A stretch of DNA of 64,000 bases from Verrucomicrobiota bacterium (GCA_017305195.1 JAFKMU010000037.1:144049-208048), one strand, 5' to 3'; counted from the stretch's first letter, positions 19,212 through 28,737 are shown. Program-made: numbers and translations. Notes: generated from the sequence alone by a model not told the origin.

Positions 19212-20582
19212 ATGAATATCTGCTGTATCGGAGCGGGCTATGTCGGGGGACCGACGATGGCCATGATCGCAAGGAAGGCGACCTTCTGCAAAGTGACAGT
19301 CGTCGATATCAATCAGGCGCGTATCGACGCTTGGAACTCCGACGAGCTGCCCGTGTATGAGCCCGGTCTCGACGAGGTCGTGCGCGAGTGCCGCGGCAAG
19401 AACCTCTTTTTCTCCACGGACGTCGACCAGGCGATCCTCGACGCGGACATCATCTTTGTGAGCGTGAACACGCCGACCAAGACGTATGGCGTCGGCGCTG
19501 GCCGCGCGGCGGATCTGCGGTATCTCGAGCTGTGCGCCCGCCGCATCGCCGAGGTCGCCCAGGGAGACAAGATCATCGTGGAAAAGTCGACCCTCCCCGT
19601 GCGCACTGCGGAGTCGCTCAAGCGCGTGCTGCATTCCAACAGCAACGGGAACCGTTTCGAGGTGCTCTCGAATCCCGAGTTCCTCGCCGAGGGGACGGCC
19701 ATCGCCGACCTGGAGGCCCCGGATCGCGTGCTCATCGGTGGTGACGACACGCCGAGCGGCCAGGCCGCGGTCGAGACGCTGGTCAAGGTCTACAATGCCT
19801 GGGTGCCGCGCGAACGCATCCTGACCACAAACCTCTGGTCCTCCGAGCTGACCAAGCTCGTCTCCAACGCCCTCCTGGCGCAGCGCATTTCCTCGGTGAA
19901 CTCGATCTCCGCCCTGTGCGAGGCGACGGGCGCCGACATCGACGAGGTGGCCTTCGCCGCCGGCAAGGACACGCGCATCGGGCCGAAGTTTCTCAAGGCC
20001 TCCGTCGGCTTCGGCGGATCGTGCTTCCAGAAGGATATCCTGAATCTCGTCTACCTTTGCGAATACTACGGGCTGAAGGAAGTGGCCGAGTACTGGGAGA
20101 GCGTGGTGAAGATCAATGACTGGCAGAAGGATCGCTTCGTCCGAGGCATGATCCGCACGATGTTCAACACGATCTCGGGCAAGAAAATCGCCGTCCTCGG
20201 ATTTGCCTTCAAGAAGGATACCAACGACACCCGCGAGTCCGCCGCGATCCGCGTCTGCGCCTCGCTGCTCGCCGAGCACGCCGAGGTGGCTGTCTACGAC
20301 CCGCAGGTGACCGAGAAGGGCATCCGCGACGATCTCGCCTACGTAGGCGTGCCGGAGTCGCAGCTCGCCCGGCTCACGGTGGTGGAAGACCCCTACGTGG
20401 CCCTCGACCAAGCCCACGCCCTGGCGGTGCTGACGGAGTGGGACGAGTTCAAGGGGTACGACTACGAGCGTATTTTCCAGGGCATGAAGAAGCCCGCGTT
20501 TGCCTTCGATGGCCGAAACATCCTCGACCGCGCGAAGCTCCGCGAGATCGGCTTCGAGGTGCACGCCATCGGCAAGCCGTAG
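19212..20582 (+). CDS. ugd: UDP-glucose 6-dehydrogenase (animal/plant-like type)
   Basis: A 456-residue NAD-dependent dehydrogenase oxidising UDP-glucose to UDP-glucuronate. The N-terminal [17 protein letters not shown] and the phrase [12 protein letters not shown] are typical of the eukaryote-like UGDH branch, in contrast to the ~390-residue Ugd/TuaD forms. The catalytic cysteine is in [20 protein letters not shown], and [16 protein letters not shown] marks the UDP-binding domain. It lies 62 bp after the uxs-like gene and is followed by an intrinsic terminator at 20619. Confidence 0.96.
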   Translation: MNICCIGAGYVGGPTMAMIARKATFCKVTVVDINQARIDAWNSDELPVYEPGLDEVVRECRGKNLFFSTDVDQAILDADIIFVSVNTPTKTYGVGAGRAADLRYLELCARRIAEVAQGDKIIVEKSTLPVRTAESLKRVLHSNSNGNRFEVLSNPEFLAEGTAIADLEAPDRVLIGGDDTPSGQAAVETLVKVYNAWVPRERILTTNLWSSELTKLVSNALLAQRISSVNSISALCEATGADIDEVAFAAGKDTRIGPKFLKASVGFGGSCFQKDILNLVYLCEYYGLKEVAEYWESVVKINDWQKDRFVRGMIRTMFNTISGKKIAVLGFAFKKDTNDTRESAAIRVCASLLAEHAEVAVYDPQVTEKGIRDDLAYVGVPESQLARLTVVEDPYVALDQAHALAVLTEWDEFKGYDYERIFQGMKKPAFAFDGRNILDRAKLREIGFEVHAIGKP

Positions 20583-20618
20583 GACTTTCCGGGAAACCGT
20601 ACATTTTCCCTTTGCATG

Positions 20619-20650
20619 GGGGAGCAGCCGCACAAGGGCTGCTCCCCTTT
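20619..20650 (+). terminator. Intrinsic terminator after ugd
   Basis: GGGGAGCAGCC (20619-20629) pairs perfectly with GGCTGCTCCCC (20637-20647), loop seven bases, then TTT. It ends the uxs-ugd unit. Confidence 0.75.
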
Positions 20651-20713
20651 CGCATTCCGGGACGCCTCAAATCTGATTGCGCTTTGGGCGAGTCGATAGC
20701 ACCCTTGAGGGAA

Positions 20714-21706
20714 GTGAACTTCTGGAAGCGAAAGCCGGTGCTCGGGATAGGCATCGGAGTCGGGTTGATGGGAGCGGTGGCGCTGGCGGTGCGGTATGGC
20801 ATGCGGCGCGCTCCGCGCGAACCCATCCCCGACGATATTTCGCCCGCAATCTTTGCCACGCGCGTGGCGACCACTTCGCATGGCGAGATCGTTTATCATA
20901 TCTCGGGCTCCGGTGAGCCGCTGGTCTTTCTGCACGGCATTTACCTCGGCGCGTCATCGTACGAGTGGAGCAAGGTTTACCCGCACTTCACCCTCGGTCA
21001 TGAGGTCATCGTTCCCGATCTGGTCGGTTTCGGGGAAAGCGAGCGCCCGGGCGTGCCGATGGACGCCACGGATTACGCCGAGAGCCTGGCGGAGTTTCTG
21101 CTCGAGACCTGTCCTGGCCGCCAGCCGGTGATCGTGGCGAGCGGCCTCACGGCAGGCATCGCGCTGCTGCTGGCCTCGCGCCACCCCGAGCGGATTTCCC
21201 GCGTCGTCGCCTTGCTGCCTACGGGCTTGAAGGAATCCGGCAAATGGCGGGCCGCCGGGATGGTGGCGCTCGTCGGGCTGCCGGGCCTGAACCGCTTTGT
21301 TTATCAGAATTATCTCTCACGCCCGCCGTTCATCCGGGGGTGGCTCTCGCGGTTCGCCCTCGGCGACGCCTCGCGGGTGAACGAGGAAATGGTGCGTGTG
21401 CTGTCGACCTGCGCCCGGCAGGCGGGGGCGGAGCATGCGATTTTCGGGTTTTTACGCGGGCGTCTGGCCTTTGACATCGAGTCGCGGCTGAGCCGGGTGC
21501 CGCATCCGGTGACGATCCTGTGGCCGGACAAGGCGACGGGATTTCCGATCGAGAAGGGGCTGGAGATCGCAAAAAAGATCGCGAATGTGCGGATGATGCA
21601 GGTGCCGGATTGCGGCATTCTGGCTGCCTTGGAGGCTCCCGAGCGCATCACGGAGCTGCTAACTTCCGAGATCGATGGTGACTTTCGGCTTGAGGGTGTG
21701 GCCTGA
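20714..21706 (+). CDS. Alpha/beta-hydrolase-fold protein with degenerate catalytic triad
   Basis: A 330-residue protein, GTG start at 20714 with TTGAGGGAA upstream. An N-terminal membrane anchor (~8-25, VLGIGIGVGLMGAVALAVRY) is followed by an alpha/beta-hydrolase domain with the oxyanion-type GEPLVFLHGIYLG. The nucleophile elbow, normally GxSxG, reads GLTAG with Thr in place of Ser. The usual C-terminal GH motif reads CGILAALEAPE, so the catalytic His is replaced by Ile. Asp in WPDKATG remains. It may be a pseudoenzyme or use different chemistry. The next gene, argA, starts 27 bp later. Confidence 0.8.
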   Translation: MNFWKRKPVLGIGIGVGLMGAVALAVRYGMRRAPREPIPDDISPAIFATRVATTSHGEIVYHISGSGEPLVFLHGIYLGASSYEWSKVYPHFTLGHEVIVPDLVGFGESERPGVPMDATDYAESLAEFLLETCPGRQPVIVASGLTAGIALLLASRHPERISRVVALLPTGLKESGKWRAAGMVALVGLPGLNRFVYQNYLSRPPFIRGWLSRFALGDASRVNEEMVRVLSTCARQAGAEHAIFGFLRGRLAFDIESRLSRVPHPVTILWPDKATGFPIEKGLEIAKKIANVRMMQVPDCGILAALEAPERITELLTSEIDGDFRLEGVA

Positions 21707-21733
21707 CGTGGTATTGGCCGACCTCGTAAAGAA

Positions 21734-23014
21734 GTGAACGTCTCCGATCTCCGCGAAATTCTCCAGTATGTCCCTCGCTTCCGCGAGCGTGTGTTCGTCA
21801 TCGCCATCGACGGCGAGGTGGCGGCCTCCGATAATTTTCCCAACATCCTGCTGGACCTGGCGGTGCTGCGATCCCTGAGCATCAAGGTGGTGCTCGTGCA
21901 TGGCGCAGCCCACCAGATCTCCGAGCTGGCAGCGGCGCGCGGAGTAAAGCTCAGCAATGCCGACGGAACGGGCGTCACGGACACGGCGACGCTCCAGGTT
22001 AGCATCGACGCGGCGATCCGGCTGACGAACGAAATCATGGAGGGGCTTTCCGCCGTGGATCTGCGGGCGGCCTACATCAATGCCATGATCGCGCATCCGG
22101 CGGGCATCCTCGGCGGCGTGGACCAGCAGTACACCGGGCGGGTCGAGCGCGTGGACGTAAAGGCGCTCAAGCTCCTCCTCGACGAGGGCATCTGCCCGAT
22201 CATTCCGCCGCTCGGCTTCGACGGCGAGGGCCGGACGTTCCGGGTGAACTCCGACGCGGCTGCCGTGGAGGTGGCCGAGGAGCTCGGGGCATCGAAGATC
22301 ATTTATCTCGCGCCGCACTCGGCTTTCACAGGCGAGAGCCTGCCGAGGCAGGTCTCCGTGGCCGAGACCAACGACCTGCTCAAGCGGCGGAAAGACGACC
22401 TTGCGCCCAGCATCTGGTCGAAGCTCGATTGCGCCGCCCGGGCCTGCGTGCAGGGTGTGCTGCGCGTCCACGTGCTCGATGGCAGCGTAAATGAGGCGCT
22501 GCTCACCGAGATTTTCAGCCACGAGGGCTTTGGCACGATGGTGTACTCCAACGAGTACCAGCAGATCCGGCGGATTTTCAAAAAGGACGTCCGGGCCGTG
22601 ATGTCGCTCATCCGGCAGTCGGTGAAAAACGAGGAGCTCGTGCGCCGCACGCGCACCGAGATCACGGAGAAGATCGAGGATTACTGGCTGCTCGAGGTCG
22701 ACCGCACCCCGGTGGCCTGCGTGGCGCTGCACGTGTACCACGAGGACGCCTCGGGCGAGCTCGCGTGCCTCTACGTGAGCAAGGCGCATGAGAACCAGGG
22801 CTACGGACGCAAGCTCATGGCCTTCGTCGAGAACATCGCCCGCGAAAAGGGCCTCAGGCGCATCTTTGCCCTGTCGACCCAGGCGGTGCATTATCTCCAG
22901 CAAAAGGGCGGGTTCATCGAAGTCCCGCCCGAGAAGCTCCCCGCCATGCGGCGGATCAAGTATGAAACCAGCGGGCGGAACTCCCGTGTGTTGGAGAAGA
23001 CCCTCTCCGCATGA
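21734..23014 (+). CDS. argA: Amino-acid N-acetyltransferase ArgA (AAK-GNAT fusion)
   Basis: A 426-residue N-acetylglutamate synthase making the first intermediate of arginine synthesis from glutamate and acetyl-CoA. Residues ~1-280 form an amino-acid-kinase fold (VVLVHGAAHQISELAAARG, RVNSDAAAVEVAEELGASKI) that binds arginine in this family. Residues ~285-426 are a GNAT domain (LACLYVSKAHENQGYGRKLM). The start is GTG at 21734. The 3' end overlaps the symporter start by 4 bp (ATGA). It completes, with argD and argF at 1486-3654, three arg genes in the window. Confidence 0.93.
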   Translation: MNVSDLREILQYVPRFRERVFVIAIDGEVAASDNFPNILLDLAVLRSLSIKVVLVHGAAHQISELAAARGVKLSNADGTGVTDTATLQVSIDAAIRLTNEIMEGLSAVDLRAAYINAMIAHPAGILGGVDQQYTGRVERVDVKALKLLLDEGICPIIPPLGFDGEGRTFRVNSDAAAVEVAEELGASKIIYLAPHSAFTGESLPRQVSVAETNDLLKRRKDDLAPSIWSKLDCAARACVQGVLRVHVLDGSVNEALLTEIFSHEGFGTMVYSNEYQQIRRIFKKDVRAVMSLIRQSVKNEELVRRTRTEITEKIEDYWLLEVDRTPVACVALHVYHEDASGELACLYVSKAHENQGYGRKLMAFVENIAREKGLRRIFALSTQAVHYLQQKGGFIEVPPEKLPAMRRIKYETSGRNSRVLEKTLSA

Positions 23015-24642
23015 GCGGCACCAGCGCCTGGGGACTCGCCATCGACGGTGTTGTCATCTTCATCTACTTCCTCGTCATCGTCGGGATCGGCCTTTACGCC
23101 GGACGCAATAACAAGAGCCTGCAGGATTTCGCCCTCGGCGGGCACAAGATCCCGTGGTGGGCCGTCCTGGCGTCCATCGTCGCAGCCGAGACGAGCGCGG
23201 CCACCTTTCTGGGCACTCCGGCGGAAGGATTCAAGACGCGGAGTTTTGCCTACGCGCAGCTCGCCATCGGCACCGTACTCGCGCGCATTATCATCGCGTG
23301 GCTCTTCATCGCCCCGTACTTCCGGTACAAGGTGCAGAGCATCTACGAGTTTCTCACCATTCGCTTCGGGCCTCGCACGAAGGATACGGCGAGCGGCATC
23401 TTCCTGCTCGGGCGAGTCCTGGGCATCGGAGTGCGCCTGTATCTCGGCGGAGTGATCCTGGTCGTGATCTGGCGCTTCCTTTTCCCGGACGCGCCGGTGA
23501 CTCTCGCGACGTATTTCTGGGGCATCGTCTTTGTCACGGTGGTGACGACGTTCTACACTGCCGTCGGCGGTATCAAGGCGGTGGTGTGGACGGATCTCAT
23601 CCAGGCCTGTCTCATGATGGGGGCGGTGGTCTTTGCCCTCTTCACCATTCTCAATCATATTCCCGGCGGTCTCGGAGAGGTGCACCGGCAGCTTTCCACG
23701 CAGGACATTTCGATGTTCCAGACAGGGTGGGACGCGGCCAAGCCCTTTGGCGATGCCTTGCGGGGCATGCTGGAGAATCCGTATACGATCATGGCCGCGC
23801 TCATCGGGTCGACCTTCCTGACCATGGCCACCCATGGCACCGATCAGGACATGGTGCAGCGTATGCTGACGGCGGAAAACGTGGCCAAGTCGCGCTTCAG
23901 CCTCGTCCTGAGCGGTCTCGCCGACATCCCGATCGTGCTCGCCTTCCTCGGTGTGGGCATGCTCCTGTGGGTGCGGTACCAGGTGACTCCCGATTCGTCG
24001 CTTCCGGGGGCTCACAATGAAGTCTTCGCCTACTATATCATTCACGAAATGCCGGTGGGCATTCGCGGAATCATCGTTGCCGGTGTTTTTGCCACCATGA
24101 TGGGATCGACCTCGGCCGCGCTTAACGCGCTGGCCACAGCGTTTATTCGCGACTTTTACCAGCCCTATATCCGGCCTGCGGCCACGGAGCAGCAATCGAT
24201 CCGGGCCGCTCGCATCTCAACGGCTGTTTTCGGCCTGCTGATGATCCTTGTCGCCACGGGGGCGGCCTACACCGTGCTGGAAACGAATATCACCATCATT
24301 CCCCTGGCGCTCGGGGTGCTCGGTTATGGCTACGGCTCGCTCCTCGGCGTGTTTCTCCTCGGTGTCCTGACCGAAAAGCGGGGGAACGATATCGCCAACG
24401 TTGTTGCGATGCTCCTCGGCGTGGTCGCGGTGCTTTTCCTCGGCAAGGTCAATCTGCCGGGAGTGAGTCTTCACTTGCAGCCGAACATCCATTTCCAGCC
24501 GGTGAGCTGGGACTTCGGCGCGCTGATGCCTGCCTGGTGGCCAGCCATTGCCTGGCCCTACTACGTCTTTATCGGCTGCTCGGTAACCTTCCTCCTGGCG
24601 ATCCTCTTTCCGCGTCGCGAAAGCGCCCCGGCGAAACTTTGA
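23011..24642 (+). CDS. Sodium:solute symporter (SSS family)
   Basis: A 543-residue membrane transporter with about 13 hydrophobic segments. SSS marks include FALGGHKIPWWAVLASIVAAETSA (Na+-site region of TM1-2), TAVGGIKAVVWTDLIQA, GTDQDMVQRMLTA and GVFATMMGSTSAALNALATA. The GTDQ motif resembles sugar/sialic-acid-type SSS transporters, but the solute cannot be read. Translationally coupled to argA by ATGA overlap, which hints at, but does not prove, an amino-acid or related substrate. Confidence 0.88.
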   Translation: MSGTSAWGLAIDGVVIFIYFLVIVGIGLYAGRNNKSLQDFALGGHKIPWWAVLASIVAAETSAATFLGTPAEGFKTRSFAYAQLAIGTVLARIIIAWLFIAPYFRYKVQSIYEFLTIRFGPRTKDTASGIFLLGRVLGIGVRLYLGGVILVVIWRFLFPDAPVTLATYFWGIVFVTVVTTFYTAVGGIKAVVWTDLIQACLMMGAVVFALFTILNHIPGGLGEVHRQLSTQDISMFQTGWDAAKPFGDALRGMLENPYTIMAALIGSTFLTMATHGTDQDMVQRMLTAENVAKSRFSLVLSGLADIPIVLAFLGVGMLLWVRYQVTPDSSLPGAHNEVFAYYIIHEMPVGIRGIIVAGVFATMMGSTSAALNALATAFIRDFYQPYIRPAATEQQSIRAARISTAVFGLLMILVATGAAYTVLETNITIIPLALGVLGYGYGSLLGVFLLGVLTEKRGNDIANVVAMLLGVVAVLFLGKVNLPGVSLHLQPNIHFQPVSWDFGALMPAWWPAIAWPYYVFIGCSVTFLLAILFPRRESAPAKL

Positions 24643-24845
24643 CTCGTCCCGAGGCGGGACGGACGGAGGTGAGGAAATACATCCTTCCCGGCGCGCGCCT
24701 TGAAGCCATCAAGGGGGCGGGGAGGGTCAAGATTTTTCGGGGAAAACGCCAATCTTTTTGTGTGACGATCCCGCCATTTTTTCTTGAGGCGGGGGTGCCC
24801 AAAAATTACTCTGGCGCCGCAAGCGGCACCCAAGAAAAGAGCTGC

Positions 24846-24854
24846 TGTGAATAA
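24846..24854 (-). promoter_or_regulatory. DnaA-box-like site upstream of dnaA
   Basis: TGTGAATAA is the complement of TTATTCACA, a perfect TTATNCACA DnaA box. A second near match (AGTGTATAA, one mismatch) lies at 25126-25134, seven bases before the dnaA ATG. Two sites suggest dnaA autoregulation; they are too few to call an origin. Confidence 0.45.
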
Positions 24855-24915
24855 CTTGTGAAGAGATTGAACACCCCCACCAACACCTTCTGCAAGTCGT
24901 CCCCCGACGACCGTA

Positions 24916-24941
24916 ATCCCGCTTCGGGGCGGGATTTTTTT
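24916..24941 (+). terminator. Intrinsic terminator 200 bp before dnaA
   Basis: ATCCCGC (24916-24922) pairs with GCGGGAT (24929-24935), loop TTCGGG, followed by a run of seven T. It separates argA/symporter or leader transcription from dnaA. Confidence 0.8.
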
Positions 24942-25140
24942 CCCTCGAAAGTTGTCACGAGGGAGAGCATTTGTAACTAGCTTGATTTCATTTGGTTATG
25001 ATGCTTCGTCGTCGAAAAATCTCGGAAAAATCGCTTGGCATGGCTTGCCCTTTTTGCTCTTTTACTGGGCCAGCCAAAACTGCCGGACCGGGTCGTGTAA
25101 CGGTCGGAAGTATGCCGGGGAAACCAGTGTATAACTTTCT

Positions 25141-26532
25141 ATGACATCGAATTGCGGGCAGAATTGGTCATCGATCTCCGAGGTGATCCGCCAGCGCATC
25201 AGCGCCGACGGGTACGAGCGCTGGTTCCATGGCGTGGACATCGTGAGCGACGACGGCATCCGCATGGTGCTGAGCGTGCCCAATCCGATTCACCAGTTTT
25301 TCATCGAAAGCAACTACCTGCCCCTCGTGCAGGACGCGGCCGCCGAGGTGCTCGGTGCGGCGCGGAAAATCCAATTTGTCGCTCCCGGCAGGGAGGATGG
25401 CGGCGTGGCCCTGGCTGCGAACTCCGCGGCGCCTCAGGAGGCTCCGGCCCCGAAGGTTGCCGTGCGTGAGCGCCCGTCGGCCCCGGCTTCCTCCGCAGCG
25501 AGCGGATCTGCCAGTGGTTTGAATTCTCGCAATACTTTTGAAACGTTCGTCGTCGGCTCCAACAACCAGTTCGCGCACGGCGCGGCCATCGCGGTAGCCA
25601 AGTCCCCGGCGAAAACCTACAACCCGTTCTTCGTTTACGGCGGCAGCGGACTGGGCAAGACCCACCTCCTGCAGGCCATCGGCCACTACGTGCTGGCCAA
25701 CCAGAAATCCGCTCGCGTCGTGTATCTCTCGAGCGAGCAGTTCACCAACGAATTCATCGACGCCATCCAGCACGGCACACTGGTGAAGTTCCGCAAGAAG
25801 TACCGCCAGGCGGACGTGCTGATGATCGACGACATCCAGTTCCTCGCGGGCAAGGAGCGCTCGCAGGAGGAGTTTTTCCATACTTTCAACACCCTGCACG
25901 ACGGCCACAAGCAGATCGTGCTCTCCAGCGACCGTCCGGCCAGCGAGATCGAGAAGCTCGAGCAGCGTCTGGTTTCCCGCTTCGAGTGGGGCATGACGGC
26001 GGAGTTGCAGCCCCCGGATATGGAAACCCGTATCGCCATTCTCAAGAAAAAGGCGGAGGGTCTCCACATCAATGTCGAGCCGTGGGTGATCGAATTCCTC
26101 GCCGACCGCATCCGCAACAACGTGCGACGCCTGGAAGGCGCGCTCATGCGGGTGGCCTCGTACAAGTCCCTGAGCGATCGCGAGATCACCCGGGATGTGA
26201 TCGAGAACCTCCTGCGCGACATCTTCCAGGAGCAGGCCCGCCGTGCGGTGACGATCGAGCAGATCCAGCGCAAGGTGGCCGAGCATTACGACGTGCGCCT
26301 CGCCGACATGACGAGCAAGCGCCGCCCGGCAAACATCGCCTTCCCGCGCCAGGTCGCCATGTATCTCGCCCGCGAGCTGACGAACTCCTCGCTCAACGAC
26401 ATCGGCGACGCCTTCGGCGGCAAGGACCACGGCACCGTGATCCACGCCTGCAAGCTGATCAAACGCCGTATCGATGAGGACGAGAAGACCCGGCACACGA
26501 TCAAGATGCTGGACAGCCAGCTCCAGAGATAG
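25141..26532 (+). CDS. dnaA: Chromosomal replication initiator protein DnaA
   Basis: A 463-residue DnaA. Domain I (~1-85) includes the helicase-loading region, followed by a variable Ala/Pro/Ser-rich linker (~95-130). The AAA+ domain has Walker A GGSGLGKTHLLQAI and Walker B VLMIDDIQFLAGK. Domain IV (~370-463) carries the DnaA signature DIGDAFGGKDHGTVIHACKLI and the RQVAMYLARELT helix. It is followed by dnaN after 162 bp, the usual order. The ATG follows an AAACCAGTGTATAAC stretch with a DnaA-box-like site. Confidence 0.98.
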   Translation: MTSNCGQNWSSISEVIRQRISADGYERWFHGVDIVSDDGIRMVLSVPNPIHQFFIESNYLPLVQDAAAEVLGAARKIQFVAPGREDGGVALAANSAAPQEAPAPKVAVRERPSAPASSAASGSASGLNSRNTFETFVVGSNNQFAHGAAIAVAKSPAKTYNPFFVYGGSGLGKTHLLQAIGHYVLANQKSARVVYLSSEQFTNEFIDAIQHGTLVKFRKKYRQADVLMIDDIQFLAGKERSQEEFFHTFNTLHDGHKQIVLSSDRPASEIEKLEQRLVSRFEWGMTAELQPPDMETRIAILKKKAEGLHINVEPWVIEFLADRIRNNVRRLEGALMRVASYKSLSDREITRDVIENLLRDIFQEQARRAVTIEQIQRKVAEHYDVRLADMTSKRRPANIAFPRQVAMYLARELTNSSLNDIGDAFGGKDHGTVIHACKLIKRRIDEDEKTRHTIKMLDSQLQR

Positions 26533-26694
26533 TCCCTTACTGATGGCCGAGAAGTTCCTTTCCACAGGCTTCCCGGCCCCCCTTCGGAGGCGGAAAAATG
26601 CCGCCTCTGGCATGCCCCGGTCGCAGGCGCCCCTAGCGATGGTGTTTGACTTCCGTCGAGGCGATCCATAAATCACTTGTTTTCCATCGAGATC

Positions 26695-27792
26695 ATGAAG
26701 TTCTCTGTCACGAAAGAAGCTCTCCTAGACGGCCTGCAACGCATCCAGAATGTAGTCAGCACGCGCAGCACCTTACCGGTATTGACTAACGCGCTGCTTG
26801 AGACGACAGAGACCGGTCTCCGCTTGACCACCACGGACCTCGAGGTCGCCATCCGTTGCGAGATCGCGGCCCAGATCGAGAAGCCGGGCGCCACGACGCT
26901 GCCGGCCCGCCGCCTCGCCGCCATCGTGCGCGAGCTGCCCTCCTCGGAGATCACCATCGAGACCGACGCCAAGAACATCTCGACGCTCCGTTGCGGATCG
27001 AGCTTCTTCAAGATTTTCGGCCTGGCCAAGGAGGAGTTCCCGGCCTTCCCGTCCTTTAAGGATGCGAAGACCTACTCCATCAAGCAGCACGACCTGAAGG
27101 ACGGCCTGCGCAAGACCTCGTACGCCATCTCGGTCGACGAGACACGTTACGTACTCAACGGCATTCTTTTCTCCTTCAAGGAAAACAAGCTCACGCTCGT
27201 CGCCACCGACGGACGCCGTCTGGCGCTCTTCGACAGCGACATGGAGTTCCCGCAGAGCCACGAGCGCGATTTCATCGTGCCGACCAAGGCTGTGACGGAA
27301 ATCCAGCGCCTCCTCGGGGAGGAGGGCGAGGTCCAGATCTCGGTCGCGGAAAATCTCGTTTCCTTCGAGGTTGCCGGTGGCCAGCTCGTTTCCAAGCTCG
27401 TGGAGGGCAATTACCCGAACTACCGCCAGGTCATCCCGGGTGAAGCCAAGGAACGCATCACCCTTGAGCGCGAAGCCTTCCTCACCAGCATCCGCCGCGT
27501 CTCGCTCCTTAGCAGCGACAAGACAAGCTCGGTGCGCCTCGCCTTTTCCAAGAACAACCTCGATATCACCGCGAACACCCCGGAAGTCGGTGAAGCCCGC
27601 GAGTCGATGGCCATCGTTTACCGTGGCCGCGATTTCTCGATCGCTTTCAATCCGGAGTTTGTAATCGATCCGTTGCGCAATCTGCCCAACGACGAGATCT
27701 ACCTCGAGCTGATCGACGAAATGAGCCCCGGTGTGATCAAGATCAATACGCCGTTCCTCTACGTCCTCATGCCGATGCGCGTCTCGGTGTGA
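26695..27792 (+). CDS. dnaN: DNA polymerase III beta sliding clamp
   Basis: A 365-residue beta clamp. The start is the ATG at 26695 giving MKFSVTKEALLDGLQRIQNV; an in-frame TTG at 26677 is less likely. Three clamp repeats are evident, with LPVLTNALLETTETGLRLTTTDLEVAI in the first, RYVLNGILFSFKENKLTLVATDGRRLAL in the second, and the C-terminal VLMPMRV tail. It works with the polymerase III holoenzyme. Length matches the family. Confidence 0.97.
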   Translation: MKFSVTKEALLDGLQRIQNVVSTRSTLPVLTNALLETTETGLRLTTTDLEVAIRCEIAAQIEKPGATTLPARRLAAIVRELPSSEITIETDAKNISTLRCGSSFFKIFGLAKEEFPAFPSFKDAKTYSIKQHDLKDGLRKTSYAISVDETRYVLNGILFSFKENKLTLVATDGRRLALFDSDMEFPQSHERDFIVPTKAVTEIQRLLGEEGEVQISVAENLVSFEVAGGQLVSKLVEGNYPNYRQVIPGEAKERITLEREAFLTSIRRVSLLSSDKTSSVRLAFSKNNLDITANTPEVGEARESMAIVYRGRDFSIAFNPEFVIDPLRNLPNDEIYLELIDEMSPGVIKINTPFLYVLMPMRVSV

Positions 27793-27837
27793 TCGTGGTT
27801 TCCGTTTCTCTCTGTTAGCTCTCCTCTCCCTGTATCC

Positions 27838-28737
27838 ATGAATCTTTGGGGCATCGACCTCGGCGGCACAAAAATCGAAGGCGCAATTCTCGACCCGTCC
27901 AAGCCGGACAAAGCCCTTCACCGCCTCCGAGTCCCCACGGAATCCGCCCAGGGTTACGAGCACGTCATCTCGCAGATCGCGAAGGTGGTCACGATGCTCG
28001 AGGCGGAGTCGGGTCTCAAGCGGCCTGCCGTCCTGGGCATCGGCACGCCCGGAGCCAGCGAACCGTCCACCGGGCTGCAAAAGAATTCCAATACACTCTG
28101 CCTGAACGGCCAGCCCCTGCGCGCGGATATCGCCAAGGCCTTGGGGATCGAGGTGCGGCTGGCCAATGACGCCAACTGCTTTGCTCTGGCCGAGGCGACC
28201 CTCGGCGCAGCCAAGGGCGCTCCCGTCGTCATGGGGCTCATCCTGGGCACCGGCTGCGGTGGCGGAGTGGTGGTCAACCAGCACATCATCGAGGGCCTGC
28301 ATGGCATCGGTGGGGAGTGGGGCCATAATCGCCTGCCGGGCGAGACGGAACCCTGCTACTGCGGCAAATCCGGCTGCAACGAGCAGGTGATCGCCGGTCC
28401 TTCGTTGGAGCGGTATTACGCCCGCGAGACCGGCCAGAAGATTCGCCTCCCCGAGATTTGCCAGCGAGCCGCAGCGGGCGAACCCGCAGCAGTGGCGACG
28501 CTCGAGCGCCTGCGCACCAAATTTGCCGAGGCCATCGCGGTGGTGATCAATATTCTCGACCCGCATGCCGTGGTCATCGGCGGCGGTGTAGGCAACATCG
28601 ACCTGCTTTACGACGAGAAGACCCGCGCGGAAGTGGGCAAGTTTGTCTTCAACCACGAGGTCCGCACGGCCTTCCTCAAGCCCACGCTGGGCGACAGCGC
28701 CGGAGTCTTCGGCGCGGCCATGCTGACGGTCGACTGA
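27838..28737 (+). CDS. ROK family sugar kinase
   Basis: A 299-residue ROK protein with ATP-binding GIDLGGTKIEGAIL at the N-terminus, the substrate-site LANDANCFALAEATLGAAKG, GLILGTGCGGGVVVN, GEWGHN with the catalytic Asp region upstream, and the ROK zinc motif CYCGKSGCNEQ. No N-terminal HTH, so it is a kinase and not a repressor. The sugar (fructose, glucose, N-acetylmannosamine or other) is not determinable. It follows dnaN by 45 bp. Confidence 0.92.
   Translation: MNLWGIDLGGTKIEGAILDPSKPDKALHRLRVPTESAQGYEHVISQIAKVVTMLEAESGLKRPAVLGIGTPGASEPSTGLQKNSNTLCLNGQPLRADIAKALGIEVRLANDANCFALAEATLGAAKGAPVVMGLILGTGCGGGVVVNQHIIEGLHGIGGEWGHNRLPGETEPCYCGKSGCNEQVIAGPSLERYYARETGQKIRLPEICQRAAAGEPAAVATLERLRTKFAEAIAVVINILDPHAVVIGGGVGNIDLLYDEKTRAEVGKFVFNHEVRTAFLKPTLGDSAGVFGAAMLTVD

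Larger units (their letters stand above)
24768..24941 (+). ncRNA. Structured region with terminator upstream of dnaA (leader or small RNA)
   Basis: No gene is seen in 24643-25140. Four hairpins follow in series: CCCGCC (24770-24775) with GGCGGG (24788-24793), GGGTGCC (24793-24799) with GGCACCC (24825-24831), GTCGTC (24896-24901) with GACGAC (24906-24911), and a terminator at 24916. ATCCCGCC at 24768 can alternatively pair with the GCGGGAT arm of the terminator, which would give mutually exclusive folds. A DnaA-box-like site lies between the second and third hairpins. Whether this is an attenuated leader, a separate RNA or simply the symporter's 3' end is unresolved. Confidence 0.35.

Noticed and set aside
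24893..24941. tRNA-like or SRP-like RNA before dnaA
   Set aside because: The stems do not form a cloverleaf and the SRP tetraloop motif (GGAA/GGAAGCAGCC-like) is absent.
25037..25055. TTGGCATG..TTGC upstream of dnaA as a second sigma-54 promoter
   Set aside because: The GG and GC elements are 10 bp apart instead of 12, which sigma-54 does not accept.
26557..26566. CTTTCCACA between dnaA and dnaN as a DnaA box
   Set aside because: Two mismatches to TTATNCACA and no neighbouring boxes.
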